DNA of 64,000 nucleotides from Amoebophrya sp. A120 (taxonomy: Eukaryota > Sar > Dinophyceae > Syndiniales > Amoebophryaceae), in assembly GCA_905178155.1 (NCBI GenBank), contig CAJINV010000017.1, forward strand, positions 1,232,722-1,296,721. The letters are read 5' to 3'. Position 1 is the first letter of the stretch. Each line of letters begins with the position of its first letter. Below, one piece after another: positions 1-10,476 of this stretch. Below the pieces are notes generated by a model. That model was given only the letters and a program-made list of their open reading frames with translations, was not told the origin of the DNA and searched no databases. The position numbers were made by a program, and so were the translations under genes.

Positions 1-1
1 C

Positions 2-3000
2 GGCAAACCGCCGGACTCGTGGCCCGAGTACGTGATTTTTGCGGATAAAAATCCGGAATTGGCGCTGTTTTCCGGCGATGTTGAGATCAAATTCGACGTA
101 GCGACCGACCCGTCCGTCACGAGGTTCAAAGCGGTCATCGTGCGCAAGGAGCTGGAGCCGGGCGTCGCGGTTTCGGCATTTGATATCCAAGCGAACATCA
201 GATCCAGCCCCTTCCCGGAAACGGAAGTGCAAGATTTGGGAGAAACGACCGCCACGACCGGCGCGAATAAAATCTCCATCAATAACGTCGATTTCCGGAA
301 CGAAAACACCAACAACCTTTGGATTAAAGTGACCAACGGCAACGAGTTTGCGTTCTCGACGCACGGGTTTTACTTGCCGCTGAACGACGTGCACGCCTTA
401 CCGCTCCTGACGGCGAAGTTCCAGGGGGACCTCGATTCTGATATTGGCGAAGTCAGCGGGGATGTGTCTATGGCGCCTCCGAACTACGCGATGGGGTTGA
501 CGGGTTTCAAAGCGTATTTTGCGACCGCCGCGGCTGGGGCGACAACCGATGAGCTTTTCAGCCGTATCAACCTCCCGATCGTGTGTCCGCCGCAACTGTC
601 CAATGCGGACCAGAAACTCGACCCGCTGAACCAATTTGCGAAGATGCCGTGCGCGACCCCCTGGGGACCCCGGTGCCTCGGCGTGAGTTGCAGAGACATC
701 CAGATTGTGCAGGACGGGGAGACATTTTTGGTTTCCCGGTCCGCCGCTGGGGAGTACGGAAACAACGAAGAAGCTAAGATCTACTTCGCGTACGGGGGGG
801 AGTTGGAGGTGATTGCGATGGACGTGGAGTTGATGTTCGACACGTTGCTCGCGAAGTGGCGAGGCTTTTCCGGCGGCGCGGGGGCGAACCCGACGCCCGG
901 ATTGGACTTAGCTTACTTAGACGTCGGCGATAAGCTCGAAGTCGACGGGGGAACACGCGAATCCTACCTGCACTGGAAGACCGACGCGACGCTCGGGAAG
1001 TCGGGGTGGGCTCTCCGGTACCGACCGGCCTACCCGAAAGTGACGATCCCGATGGACACGAAGATGCCGGTGGGGGCGACAGGGCTCAGGATCGTCCCGG
1101 TGTACCACGGCTATGGGGAAAATCTCGGCAATGCGCCCGCAGTTCCTGCCAGCGATGAGCACCAACAGGGCGATCAAGTTGCAGCTGCGTATGACAGTAC
1201 TTCTAGCACAACCACGATGAATAATTATCTCCAGCAAGACAGCAAAAACGAGTTTGAGGGCGGGATCGCCAGTCACTACTTCACGGCGGTGGACGATTGG
1301 GTGCGGTCCGAAGCGACCTGCTTCCCGGACCGAATCCGCTGCCCCATCCCCGCGGCCTGGGCTGCCTTCCCCTATGTGCCGCCGAAACCGCAAGACAGCG
1401 CGAACGACTGTGAGATGAAGCAGGAGGACGGTGGCATTGGGGCTTACTTCGAGTTCCCAAAGGGGCAGTGCGGCGCGACGCGGACGTTTGACGTGGCCAG
1501 AGGCTTGGTGGTCGACAGTGTGTTGCTAGTCGCCAACGCCGTGGACACCATCGACCCGGTGGAGGTCGAGGAGCAGAGCCACGAATTCTCGACGGTGTTG
1601 GAGTTTTTAGACGAGCAACCAAAGCAACCCGCCGAGCTCCCGCCCGATATCACGTGCACCTGCGAGGGGCCGTTGACCGCGTCCGCGACGCTTGGGGTCT
1701 CGATCGAGGAGGCCACGGCGCCCCCGCCGGTCCAGGCGGCGGCGATCGATTTGGTGGGCAGATCGGAGATGCGGGCGTCGATGCGACTGTTTCAAGACCC
1801 GTCCTTTGTGCAGAGTCTGGATTCGGGGGACTGGGTTCCGCAGGCGACGGAACTGTTCTACATCGAGGCCGGCGTGGAGTACGTGGGGAACCACATCTCG
1901 GTGCGCTCCTGTCGCGCGGCCAGAACGGCTGCGGCGTTGATGGATACACCAGGAACGACCCCACCACCAACAACTCCAAATGACGAGCCGGTCACCATTT
2001 TGGACAACTACTGCCCAGTGGAGGTGTTCAACGTGAAATACCACGCTACGCCGACTGGAATTACCCACTTGGACAGGCTCACATTCCGGAAGTTTCGCTT
2101 CAAGGGGCAGAATGAAGTTTTTCTGCAGTGCGAGGTGGAAGCGTGTGAAGCGAAGCCCTGTGGCGCGTGCGGGTCTGCGACGCCGATAGTACAAGAGCCG
2201 GCAACATCAAATGATCCACCAGCGATGAGGACGCGTTTCAGGCGGTTCTTGGGTTTCTTGGCCGGGAACAAGGATGAAGTAGCAGCAGAAATAAAACCGA
2301 AAGAACTACACCGTTCCCTAACCGGGGCAGGTAGAACTTCTGTTGCGAGAACCGTTCCGTTTATCGTGAAGATCACTCCGGACGACAATATCGCCATGAA
2401 CTACGAGAACGAGAAAAATCAGCCAGACTGGTTGAACCAACAAGCTGGTCAACAGCAGCAAAACCCGCCAGCGCTTCCGAAGTTAGAAGCCACCTGGACC
2501 GCGCCTGCCGATCCGGAGCTGGACAACATTAACCAGCCCGGTGAAGAGCCGACGCACGACGTGATGAGTTCCCGCATGACGCTGACCGGGTTGGACCCGG
2601 CCTGGGCGGCGAAAAATGTCCGGTCTTTGGAGGACACGTTGAAGCGAACTTTAGATCTGAAGGAGGGGGAGAAGGTGCGGGTGAAGTCCGTGGGGCGGGA
2701 GCAAGTATCGTCGACGATATCTTCTAGTAGTACCAGACAGCTGCTCGTTAGTGGTGCCCCGCGTAGACTGGCTACGCCGACTGGCGGAGCGGCTGCAAAA
2801 ACAAATACAGGAAGCAGCACAACTTCGAGGACTGAAGAGGTTGTTTACCAGGACTTGAACACCTTAATCGCTAACATGCAGCCGAACGACAAGAATCTCG
2901 GTCCCGCGACACCTGTTGATGAAAACAACCGCCCGAACTGGTTTGTGAATTTAGTCGAAACGGAGAAGCAACTGCGGGAAGACCAGGGCGCGAAGACGGG

Positions 3001-5311
3001 CGGTATCGTGGTCACGAGTAAACCGGGCGTCAAGCCGGTTGAAGATACTGTGGGCGCGAATGCCGAATTGGCCGCACCAACTGCAGGAGCTGCCGCAGCT
3101 ACGGCTGCTGTTACTGCGCCGGGAGGAGCTGCTGCTGTTGAGAGCAATTTGGCCAAACCGCCTAATCCTGGGACGGAGCAAGGGGAGGTTGTCGGCGGCG
3201 CGCCTTCCCCGAGCCTCTTGTCGCGAGGAAATGGCAACGCCGTTGCACCACCAGCTTCTTCGTCGCCCTCCGCTCCGCCCGTTGAGGAGCACCAGGTCGG
3301 GATTGGGATGGGCGCTGCGTCAACAGCGCCGAAAGTAGAGCCAAGCCTGGTCGTCAACAGCAATAAACCAAATAATCGCCCACCACTTGCGACCTGGGCC
3401 CCAAAAAGCGTGCTCTTCGACACTTTGGACGATTACCAAAAAGCGATGCAGCAGTCCGCGGGACAGAAGCCGCCAGCGGATAGCGAGCCGCAGAGACCCT
3501 CCTGGTTCACCAATTTGGTGTCCACGGAAAAACAACTCCGGAAGGAAGAGGGGGGAAACCTGCGGGGAATCATCGTGACCGATCCGCCTGCTGTTGCTGG
3601 GGCGCATGACGAGAATAGAAGATTGTTGATGTCGGCACATCAGTTGGAGTTGTCTGCGAAAGCAACACACTTATCTACTCGCCGTGCAAACAGACACAAC
3701 AGATCCGGCGTCGTCCAAAAATCCCCAACTGCAGTTGCCCTGAAACGCCACTTGTTGACGGAGAATCGCAACAAGGCGCAAGCCCTCGTTGCCAGAATTA
3801 TCTCTAGTCAGCAAGTGGAAAATCAAAATGCAAACTCGCGCCGGCACATGCAAAGCCAGGGCTCTTTGGAGCAGGTCAGCATCGACTTCGAGGTGTATTT
3901 GCTGAAGTCGTCCGCGACTCCATCGGGCAGTGGGGCCGCGTCAACTTCAGCTACCTCTTCCAGCAATCGTGGTGCTTTGTTAGAAACGAAGATGTCGCTG
4001 CTGGCCTCCGGTGGCCCGACGATCACGAGCACGTTCGTCCAGACTTTGGACGAGGAGCTCACTTCTCGCGGGGAGACCCCAGTCCGGCTAGAACCAGCAC
4101 GGATCGTGTTCCGCGAGCCAGTCCGGATGACGGGGGACATGACCTTTGGGGCGACACCGAGCGAAATTCAGCAGTTGCAAAATGCGCAAATAATTGCGGC
4201 GAGTGGCACTGCGACAACGGGTAGTTCCTCCGAAGAGGAATCTTCGTCGGGCGGGGGCGCGAAGTCCAGCATTTTCGGCTTCATCGACGACATCACAGCG
4301 TTCATCATCATGGGCGCAGTCGCGGGCGCGTTCGCAATTCTCTTCGTCTTCGCGGTTTGCTACAGAAAAGGGCCGTCTTCTGGCGTCAGTACGGAAATAG
4401 CGAAAGATGACGCTGAAAATCAAACCCCATCGAAACCGCAGAAAGGTCGTGGCATGGTTGCGCCAGAGTTGGCGAAGAATCTGCAAGAGAAACTCCGGAA
4501 GCACTCGGTCGTGAGTTCGGCTGGTGATGCCAGTACCAAAGCCGCGTCTAGTGTCGACGATGGGACGAGCACGGAGTCAATTCCTACGACGCCGGGAACT
4601 TCCAAGGAAAAGCAAAAAGCTTCTAGTTCCTCTATTTCAAAGCGATCTGCAAATAAAATCGCGAAGGACCTCAATGTGAACTTAACGAGGCTGAAGTTTG
4701 AGGAGGACGAAAACTTCAGTAATAAACCGCTGAACCCCACCACCGCGTTACCAGGCGTCTCCCCGAAGGTGAAACTCACGTTAACCAACGAATCTGGTGC
4801 GCATCTGGTCATCGAATCAGACGAAATCGACGAAACCCTGCAGTCGAAGGAGTTGCAGAGGGTCGTGCGGAGGTTTTCGAGTAACACGGTCCCGGGTTTA
4901 GTACCAAACAGCCGGGGTTTGAAAAGGAGTTTAACAGGGTCCTCGTCCGGAAGAACCGTTAGCCCTGGGGATGTCGAATTCTCGGGAGACGATGGCACCG
5001 CGTCGGTTGCGTCAAAGCAAACCTTCGCTTCTGCGGTGTCCACCTCGACAAATCGCAGAGCACAAATGAAGTCGCTGGGAAAGATCAGCGACTACGCGCC
5101 GACAAGTTTGAGCTCCTTCAACACGAATAAAACTTCGCCCGGGGGGAAGAAAAAGTCATCATCTACTACGGGCTCGACCTCAAGCAGGAAAATCTCTTCG
5201 GCGGTAAGTTCCTCTCCAACGAATTATGCAGGTGGTGGTAATCAGTCCACGAGAACGCCGACCTCAAATTCCTCGAACGAGTCGTCGACCAGATATGGCG
5301 GGAAGCGATGA
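2..5311 (+). CDS. Large single-pass surface protein, C-terminal part (5' end outside window)
   Basis: The frame is open from base 2 to the stop at 5309-5311, so about 1,769 residues are visible and the true start lies upstream. The first two thirds look extracellular, with scattered cysteines including Cys-rich stretches near nt 1380-1470 and 2110-2180. One strong hydrophobic segment of about 22 residues lies at nt 4285-4360 and is followed by a basic stop-transfer sequence. A Ser/Thr/Lys-rich tail of about 310 residues would be cytoplasmic, giving a type I topology. Two copies of a 35-residue motif (core WFxNLVxTEKQLR) lie at nt 2933-3037 and 3497-3601. Segments ending in RR(L/H) near nt 2750 and 3840 resemble a repeated extracellular module common in dinoflagellate surface proteins, which is inference. 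I do not recognise the family. A splice junction near base 2 is possible, because the first ATG comes far into the frame. Confidence 0.8.
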   Translation, partial: GKPPDSWPEYVIFADKNPELALFSGDVEIKFDVATDPSVTRFKAVIVRKELEPGVAVSAFDIQANIRSSPFPETEVQDLGETTATTGANKISINNVDFRNENTNNLWIKVTNGNEFAFSTHGFYLPLNDVHALPLLTAKFQGDLDSDIGEVSGDVSMAPPNYAMGLTGFKAYFATAAAGATTDELFSRINLPIVCPPQLSNADQKLDPLNQFAKMPCATPWGPRCLGVSCRDIQIVQDGETFLVSRSAAGEYGNNEEAKIYFAYGGELEVIAMDVELMFDTLLAKWRGFSGGAGANPTPGLDLAYLDVGDKLEVDGGTRESYLHWKTDATLGKSGWALRYRPAYPKVTIPMDTKMPVGATGLRIVPVYHGYGENLGNAPAVPASDEHQQGDQVAAAYDSTSSTTTMNNYLQQDSKNEFEGGIASHYFTAVDDWVRSEATCFPDRIRCPIPAAWAAFPYVPPKPQDSANDCEMKQEDGGIGAYFEFPKGQCGATRTFDVARGLVVDSVLLVANAVDTIDPVEVEEQSHEFSTVLEFLDEQPKQPAELPPDITCTCEGPLTASATLGVSIEEATAPPPVQAAAIDLVGRSEMRASMRLFQDPSFVQSLDSGDWVPQATELFYIEAGVEYVGNHISVRSCRAARTAAALMDTPGTTPPPTTPNDEPVTILDNYCPVEVFNVKYHATPTGITHLDRLTFRKFRFKGQNEVFLQCEVEACEAKPCGACGSATPIVQEPATSNDPPAMRTRFRRFLGFLAGNKDEVAAEIKPKELHRSLTGAGRTSVARTVPFIVKITPDDNIAMNYENEKNQPDWLNQQAGQQQQNPPALPKLEATWTAPADPELDNINQPGEEPTHDVMSSRMTLTGLDPAWAAKNVRSLEDTLKRTLDLKEGEKVRVKSVGREQVSSTISSSSTRQLLVSGAPRRLATPTGGAAAKTNTGSSTTSRTEEVVYQDLNTLIANMQPNDKNLGPATPVDENNRPNWFVNLVETEKQLREDQGAKTGGIVVTSKPGVKPVEDTVGANAELAAPTAGAAAATAAVTAPGGAAAVESNLAKPPNPGTEQGEVVGGAPSPSLLSRGNGNAVAPPASSSPSAPPVEEHQVGIGMGAASTAPKVEPSLVVNSNKPNNRPPLATWAPKSVLFDTLDDYQKAMQQSAGQKPPADSEPQRPSWFTNLVSTEKQLRKEEGGNLRGIIVTDPPAVAGAHDENRRLLMSAHQLELSAKATHLSTRRANRHNRSGVVQKSPTAVALKRHLLTENRNKAQALVARIISSQQVENQNANSRRHMQSQGSLEQVSIDFEVYLLKSSATPSGSGAASTSATSSSNRGALLETKMSLLASGGPTITSTFVQTLDEELTSRGETPVRLEPARIVFREPVRMTGDMTFGATPSEIQQLQNAQIIAASGTATTGSSSEEESSSGGGAKSSIFGFIDDITAFIIMGAVAGAFAILFVFAVCYRKGPSSGVSTEIAKDDAENQTPSKPQKGRGMVAPELAKNLQEKLRKHSVVSSAGDASTKAASSVDDGTSTESIPTTPGTSKEKQKASSSSISKRSANKIAKDLNVNLTRLKFEEDENFSNKPLNPTTALPGVSPKVKLTLTNESGAHLVIESDEIDETLQSKELQRVVRRFSSNTVPGLVPNSRGLKRSLTGSSSGRTVSPGDVEFSGDDGTASVASKQTFASAVSTSTNRRAQMKSLGKISDYAPTSLSSFNTNKTSPGGKKKSSSTTGSTSSRKISSAVSSSPTNYAGGGNQSTRTPTSNSSNESSTRYGGKR
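2933..3601 (+). repeat. Two diverged copies of a 35-residue coding repeat
   Basis: Copy A is at 2933-3037 and copy B at 3497-3601, inside the large surface protein. Both read P-(N/S)-W-F-x-N-L-V-x-T-E-K-Q-L-R, followed by an acidic turn, a Gly pair and a G-I-(V/I)-V-T-x-x-P strand. A shorter, weaker match (QPDWLNQQ) occurs near nt 2419. The region between the copies is Ala/Pro/Gly-rich, so they look like small folded units on flexible linkers. Confidence 0.7.
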
Positions 5312-6699
5312 GTATGCTGATGCCGTGCAGGCAATTGTATTGGAGCTTCGACTTTTCATCTGAAACAAACAACCAAAACCATACTCAAACTAATGCATCT
5401 ACCCGACGCTGAAAGAAGCGTTAGGAGTCATCCCAGCAGTCCTTTGAGAACCTCATGCTGAACCAAGCATCGGTGGTCGAGCATGCCTGTACATCCATTC
5501 TTGGCTTTTTCAAGACATAAGACATGCTTCGTCGATTGTAAAACTTCTTACTGGGCCCGATAAACGAAGAATGATCCCCATGTTACCCACCACGACTCTG
5601 CTAAAGCAACTCTTCTGAAATAAGCAACGACGGAAATATTAATGGTTGCATGCGTGATGTGCATGCCAGAGCTTTTGATCTTCTTCTTTCCCCAAACGAA
5701 GAACTTCCGGAACTCTTCATATGAGCAACCTAAAGGAGAAGTAGAGCCGGGATTTCATCTTGCCAATGGTTTTCCTACGTGTGGCCATGGTCTAAGTACT
5801 TCTTACAGTTGTTTTCTCCACTACACAACCTTTTCTCCAAAAATTCCGCCTTTTCGGTGACTAGTTTTATCAGTCCGAAGCTTGTCAGTACAGTTGTTGA
5901 AAAACAAAAATGTCTACAGCTCCGTAGTACAAAAAGAAAACTTGTCTTTCTAGCATTAGAGCTTGCTATTGTACCATAATTTTCGTCTGAATGAGTTCTT
6001 GAAGATCTTCCTCTTCCGAACAGGTGGAGGAAGATGCTATTTGATCTATCTGAGTCAGTGTCAGATAACCTGCCAACATAACGGTAATTACTTGTACAAG
6101 ACTTTCGTGAGATATCGAACTGAGTACTTTGATAGGAAGAATGAATAGCTTGCTTCTTGTAGTCCATCTTGTCGCCCACCAGCATGGTAGAACTTGAACT
6201 ATTATTTTCCACGCGTGTTCTGCAAAAGAAAGTGGAAGAGGAGCAGACGCAGACCAAGATCATTGTCGGTTACCGCTCTCACAAGCAGTCTCGCGCAGTA
6301 AAAGCGGGGCGCCCTTCTAGGTCCTACGCAAAGGTCTCGGGGTCTATAATGGCCAGACAAAATTTTCTTAAGTGAGTTGGGGTTGGCACATTGTCACCAG
6401 CATCGTGAATGGGCTCGGCGGGATTGAAAAAGAAAAACATCGTCATGACCACTTTCGCCCGCCTGCACCTTACAGAAAAAGGATGAGCCCACGTGGACCC
6501 CTGGTAGTTCTAGTAAGCATGTCCCTCTCTTTTGTTCTTGATAGAACCGTTCTCATCTGAGGCAGTACTTAACAGTATCGAAACGACCAGTTTTTTATTT
6601 TTCCTTTGTTGGTGGAGACCACGACTTTACAACATTAAAGATAGTTAGAGCACAGCTGCTACAGCTTCACCCATCGCGCAGCGTGCGAGGAACTTTTTC
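5312..6699. other. Intergenic, no gene recognised
   Basis: About 1.4 kb of AT-richer sequence. Several ORFs of 60-160 codons exist on both strands (for example minus strand 5775-6263), but none has recognisable motifs, domain-like composition or a convincing splice partner. It is probably the 3' UTR of the surface-protein gene plus the promoter and 5' UTR of the IQ-motif gene. Confidence 0.5.
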
Positions 6700-6969
6700 A
6701 TGGGCTGTCTTGCAGCAAAGCCGCAACAAGGTGACGAAGGTAGTCCTTCTGCCACAACTGGTGCCGCGCCCCTCGTGACCGCGCCGCCCGGTCCAGCTGC
6801 CGCAACGTATTCGTATTCGCAGCAGCAACAGGATGCGACGGTAAAAATCCAGGCGCGCGCAAGAGGTGTGCAGGCGAGAAGGCAAGCCGCGCGGGAAAAG
6901 GGAAGGCGAGCTGCGGCGGAGAACAGACAGAGAGGAAATGCTGAAGCTTTTGTCACCAACTTTCTGTAG
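6700..6969 (+). CDS. Small N-acylated IQ-motif (calmodulin-binding) protein
   Basis: This is an 89-residue single-exon protein starting at the ATG at 6700. It begins M-G-C, a good N-myristoylation signal at Gly2 with a neighbouring palmitoylatable Cys3, so membrane attachment is likely. A Pro/Ala/Thr-rich linker follows. Residues 50-60 match the complete IQ consensus IQxxxRGxxxR, and a basic Ala/Arg-rich helix (residues 55-80) follows. IQ motifs bind calmodulin or calmodulin-like light chains. The likely role is a membrane-tethered calmodulin-binding peptide, possibly in the pellicle or cortex; location and role are inference. No other domain is present, and the protein ends soon after the helix. 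The minus strand of the same interval is also open (6645-6959) but has no motif. Confidence 0.72.
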   Translation: MGCLAAKPQQGDEGSPSATTGAAPLVTAPPGPAAATYSYSQQQQDATVKIQARARGVQARRQAAREKGRRAAAENRQRGNAEAFVTNFL

Positions 6970-7759
6970 ATGACGGATCAGATGACGAAGTAGATTAACT
7001 ATACAACAAAGAGAACATCAGATGTAAAAGAGAGGTGCTGAATGCGATGAATGGAACAGAGAACGAGAAGATCTGTTTCACGACTGCTGCTAGCGATTAC
7101 ATCTTCACGTTGGCGATGCAGATCCTGCTCCCTATGTCGTACATTTTCAACTGAGGCGTTCTTGCGGATCTTCTACTTCTTCAACAAGAAAACCAGCACA
7201 GTTCAATATCATTGTTCCGCCATGATGTTGATGCATTACTAGCGAATCTGCGTCCGCCGTATGATCCACTACGGAAAACAAGATCCACCTGGTTACGTTC
7301 TTTCTGTTCCAGCGCGGTGAGATCTGATGCAGTTAAGTAGTTGTCATGATTGTCGAACAGCATACTTACCCTTGGTAAGTGATCAATGCGGCGCTGTCAA
7401 TCACGCTTACCTGTTCCATTCTGTGCTGCTCGTCAAAGATGAAGTCGCGTCTGACGAAAGCATCAAACTTGGTCTTTTTCTTCCGTGTGAGGAAGTATAT
7501 GTAGTGCATAAGTGCTGTAAGTCCTCGTTGATGTGCATGTACATTTGATTACCTGAGCCTCGTTCACGTCCAGCCCTGTGCCTTCCTGGTGTTTTTTTGA
7601 GATCATTACCTGTAGTTCCACCTACGACATTTTTCATTCCACAAGGCGGCCTGAGGTAGGAAGTACTAGGAAATTCGAGCAGTCATCGTCATCCTCTCGA
7701 GAAAGCGATCACAGGCGACCACAATAGACACTCTGAATCGGACGAAAGCGAAAAAAATC
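6970..7759. other. Intergenic, no gene recognised
   Basis: About 0.8 kb between the IQ-motif gene and the Tpt1 gene. Only short unsupported ORFs are present (7051-7242, 7327-7548 and others). Nothing else was recognised. Confidence 0.5.
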
Positions 7760-9775
7760 ATGTCTCAATGGTTTGTGTATGGTTCGGAGCCGCCGGCTTT
7801 GAAAGTACAATTCGGAAAATCCGACCGTGTGCGACGAATCCTGAGCGAGTATTTCCAGAGCCACTGGGACTACAACAATGTCAGCACCACGGACCCGAAA
7901 GACACAACCTTCTACCTCTACGGAGTCGGGCGACGCAAATATCCGGAGTTCCGCGGGTTCCCGCTGTCTCTCAGACCCGATAGGGCGTTTCTGGACACAG
8001 CCGATCACGATCTCAACAACGGCGCTGGCGTTAATACGAGCAAGAAAAATACAAACGGACGAACGCTTGCGCAGCAGCAACAGAGAAGCTCGAGTGGGAA
8101 AGGGAGGAGTAATTCAAGAAATGGTAATGGAAGCCACCATGGAGGAGGTCGGGGTGCTTCTAATGCTCGGCAGCCGCAGCGCAGCACCGCGGCGGGCCCC
8201 TCGACCGCGTTCCTGCTTCCCGAGGAACTCTATGCGAGATGGGATCGGCCGGTGAAGTGGTCTCTGTATGACCACAGCAGAAAGGACGTCGGCAGAGATG
8301 GCGAGGAGGGCGTTTTGCTTATGTCGTCGACGAACGAAACGGCGTTCGTGGAAGACGCAATATGGCCGAGTGGGAATGAGCTGCGAGTGACCTACTACAA
8401 ACCAAAAGCCACGGGGGTGCCGCAAGGACGAGAGGAGAAGCTGAGCAGATATTTGAGCAGTATAGAACAAGAACAAATGTTTGCATTTTATTCACACAGC
8501 TCAAACAACCACAAAAGCACGCCCGTGTTCACAGACCACCTCCAACCGCTTCTTTCATCGACGTTAGATTGTCGTGACTGATAAAGTTTTAAGGTAGACC
8601 AGCCACATAGATATGATGAAGCATGCAGCTGCGTTGTACGAACTTACCAGGAACAAAACGTCAGCATCATGACTGCAGTTTTTACTTCCTCAGGAAGATT
8701 CTACCTGAACAAAAGCAAAACCTATCCTTTACCTCCAGATGTCCTCCGACACAAGGCGGGGAGTATGGGGCTCAACATTCGCCCCGACGGCTATGTCTCC
8801 GTGGAAGACATTTTCTGGCACAAGCAGGTCAGGAAACAATTCTGGCCCCCACTAACACCAATCGAGATTGACTGGCTGGTGAAAGCGAACCAGAAGCAGC
8901 GATTTCAATTGGAACTTTTCGAGTACCCGGGCATGATGATTCGCTGCACGCAGGGCCACTCGGTCGCGCAGGTCACCGTGGAGCAGTCCTGTCAGGAGAT
9001 AACGTCCGTCGAAGAGTATTTCGCGATCACGGGAACAAAGCCGAGAATGAATAATTTTGGCACTACAAGCGGAGCGGCTGCAGCAAGTGCGGGGGGAGCG
9101 GGTGCGGGGAGCTGCGCCGTAGTGGGAAAAACTAGGACCAGTACCAGCAGCAGTTTCCAACCACCACGAATTCACACTCGAAACGGCATGGTCAACTCGT
9201 TCGGCGTTTGCACGGCACCGAGCGATAGCGTGCGAGGAGAGATACACATGCGCCAGCAAGTGATTCGACGTGGTTTGCAGGAGCAGCGGGAAACTGATAG
9301 GCTGCAGCTTCAAGAAGAAAATCAAAATACTAAAAGTGCTAAATCAAGGCAAAAAGATCAGAAGAGATCCTCTAGAAGCAACCCCCCCGCCACCGTTATC
9401 CACGGGACGTACGAGGCATGCCTGAAGCAAATACTGGAGTCAGGCGGGTTGAAAACGATGGGAAGAAACGAGATCCACTTTTCGAGCCAAGTGCCCTCCG
9501 TGGAGGAGAACACGATGGTGGTTTCTGGGATGCGTGGAGACTGCGATTTGGTGATAGAGGTCGACCTTGCCAGGTGTTTACGGCATGAGGTAAAGTTCTT
9601 CTACGCCCAGAATGGGGTCATTCTCTCGAAAGGCAGGCGGGACAGCGGGATTCTCTGTACAGCGTTTTTTTCGAACGTTTACCTGAGGTCGGAGGGGCCG
9701 CAAAACCCGCACTGGCGATGGAAAGCGTATCAGTGGGATCAGGAAAGAAAAAGATTGGAGAATAGGCTGGGGTGA
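7760..9775 (+). CDS. tRNA 2'-phosphotransferase (Tpt1/KptA family), two exons
   Basis: Exons are 7760-8459 and 8739-9775, with a GT-AG intron of 279 nt (GTATAG...CTCCAG, phase 1); the product is 578 residues. Splicing restores the Tpt1 start motif: exon 1 ends KLSRYLS and exon 2 continues NVLRH. Tpt1 removes the 2'-phosphate left at tRNA splice junctions, transferring it to NAD+. The four catalytic residues of the family are visible: Arg237-His238 in VLRH, Arg302 in IRCTQGHS and Arg499 in GMRGDCD. The HGT motif (His455) and GLKTMGRNEIHFS are also present. Two oddities stand out. There is an N-terminal region of about 225 residues that I do not recognise. There is also an insertion of about 130 residues, low-complexity and basic, between the QGHS and HGT motifs, which are normally close together. 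Read as separate ORFs, the two exons would look like two genes. Confidence 0.88.
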
Positions 9776-10476
9776 CGACGAAAAGACGACTATAAGTACT
9801 TTCTTTGTCATCAAGTGCTAATAGACTAAGCTGGTTGAACATCGCGCTGTTGGTGTTGGTCCCCTCATCATCGAGACATGCACGTGCTTCCTCCGCCACT
9901 GTTGTTGTGACAGATAGCTCTTTACACGGATGCGTACCTTCTAAGTACTCATGGGCATCTGTCACGACCTATTCCGGATCTGACCCATGATGGCCGCATT
10001 GCGCATGATTTTTGTGCGCCACGAATGAAAGGAAAAACCTGCCGCGTCCATACGACGCGCGTGAGGAGGACTGATTCCGTCCATGCGCGCACGATCATTA
10101 GTTCCGATGTTGTTTTTTCCCGCCGACCACCGAGCTGCAAACAGAGTGAGGACTTATAGCTGTTCCTAAAGAAGTACTTCTACTTTCCAAAAGAAGGAGC
10201 AGGAGGGAAAAAACGAAATAGCAAAAGGTTGAGCATTTTTGAACACCTGTTGTAGTTGAGAGTGATGTAATTTCATGCTTCCCTGCTTCCGGGTAGTTTC
10301 AACAAGTGAAGGTGAAAAGTTGAACTTTTAAATCTATGCCACTACAACCGAAGAGGTTCATGTAGTCGGTACAACAAGCGATAGGCGTACTCGTACCGTC
10401 GTGGTGAAGGAAACTAGGCCTCACCGTAGTTGGTTCTTTGTCTCTTCTTCCTGCCAGGAAAGTGAAAAGCAAGAAG
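9776..10476. other. Intergenic, no gene recognised
   Basis: About 0.7 kb. Short ORFs on both strands only. An in-frame run of codons reaches back to 10438 without an ATG, so the next gene is started at the ATG at 10477. Confidence 0.5.

Noticed and set aside
5775-6263. 162-codon minus-strand ORF
   Set aside because: Cys/Ser/Arg-rich with no motif, in AT-rich intergenic DNA; a plus-strand shadow is equally open.
8460-8738. Tpt1 intron as another introner-like element
   Set aside because: Its ends are plain GT-AG and I find no inverted-repeat arms or flanking duplication.
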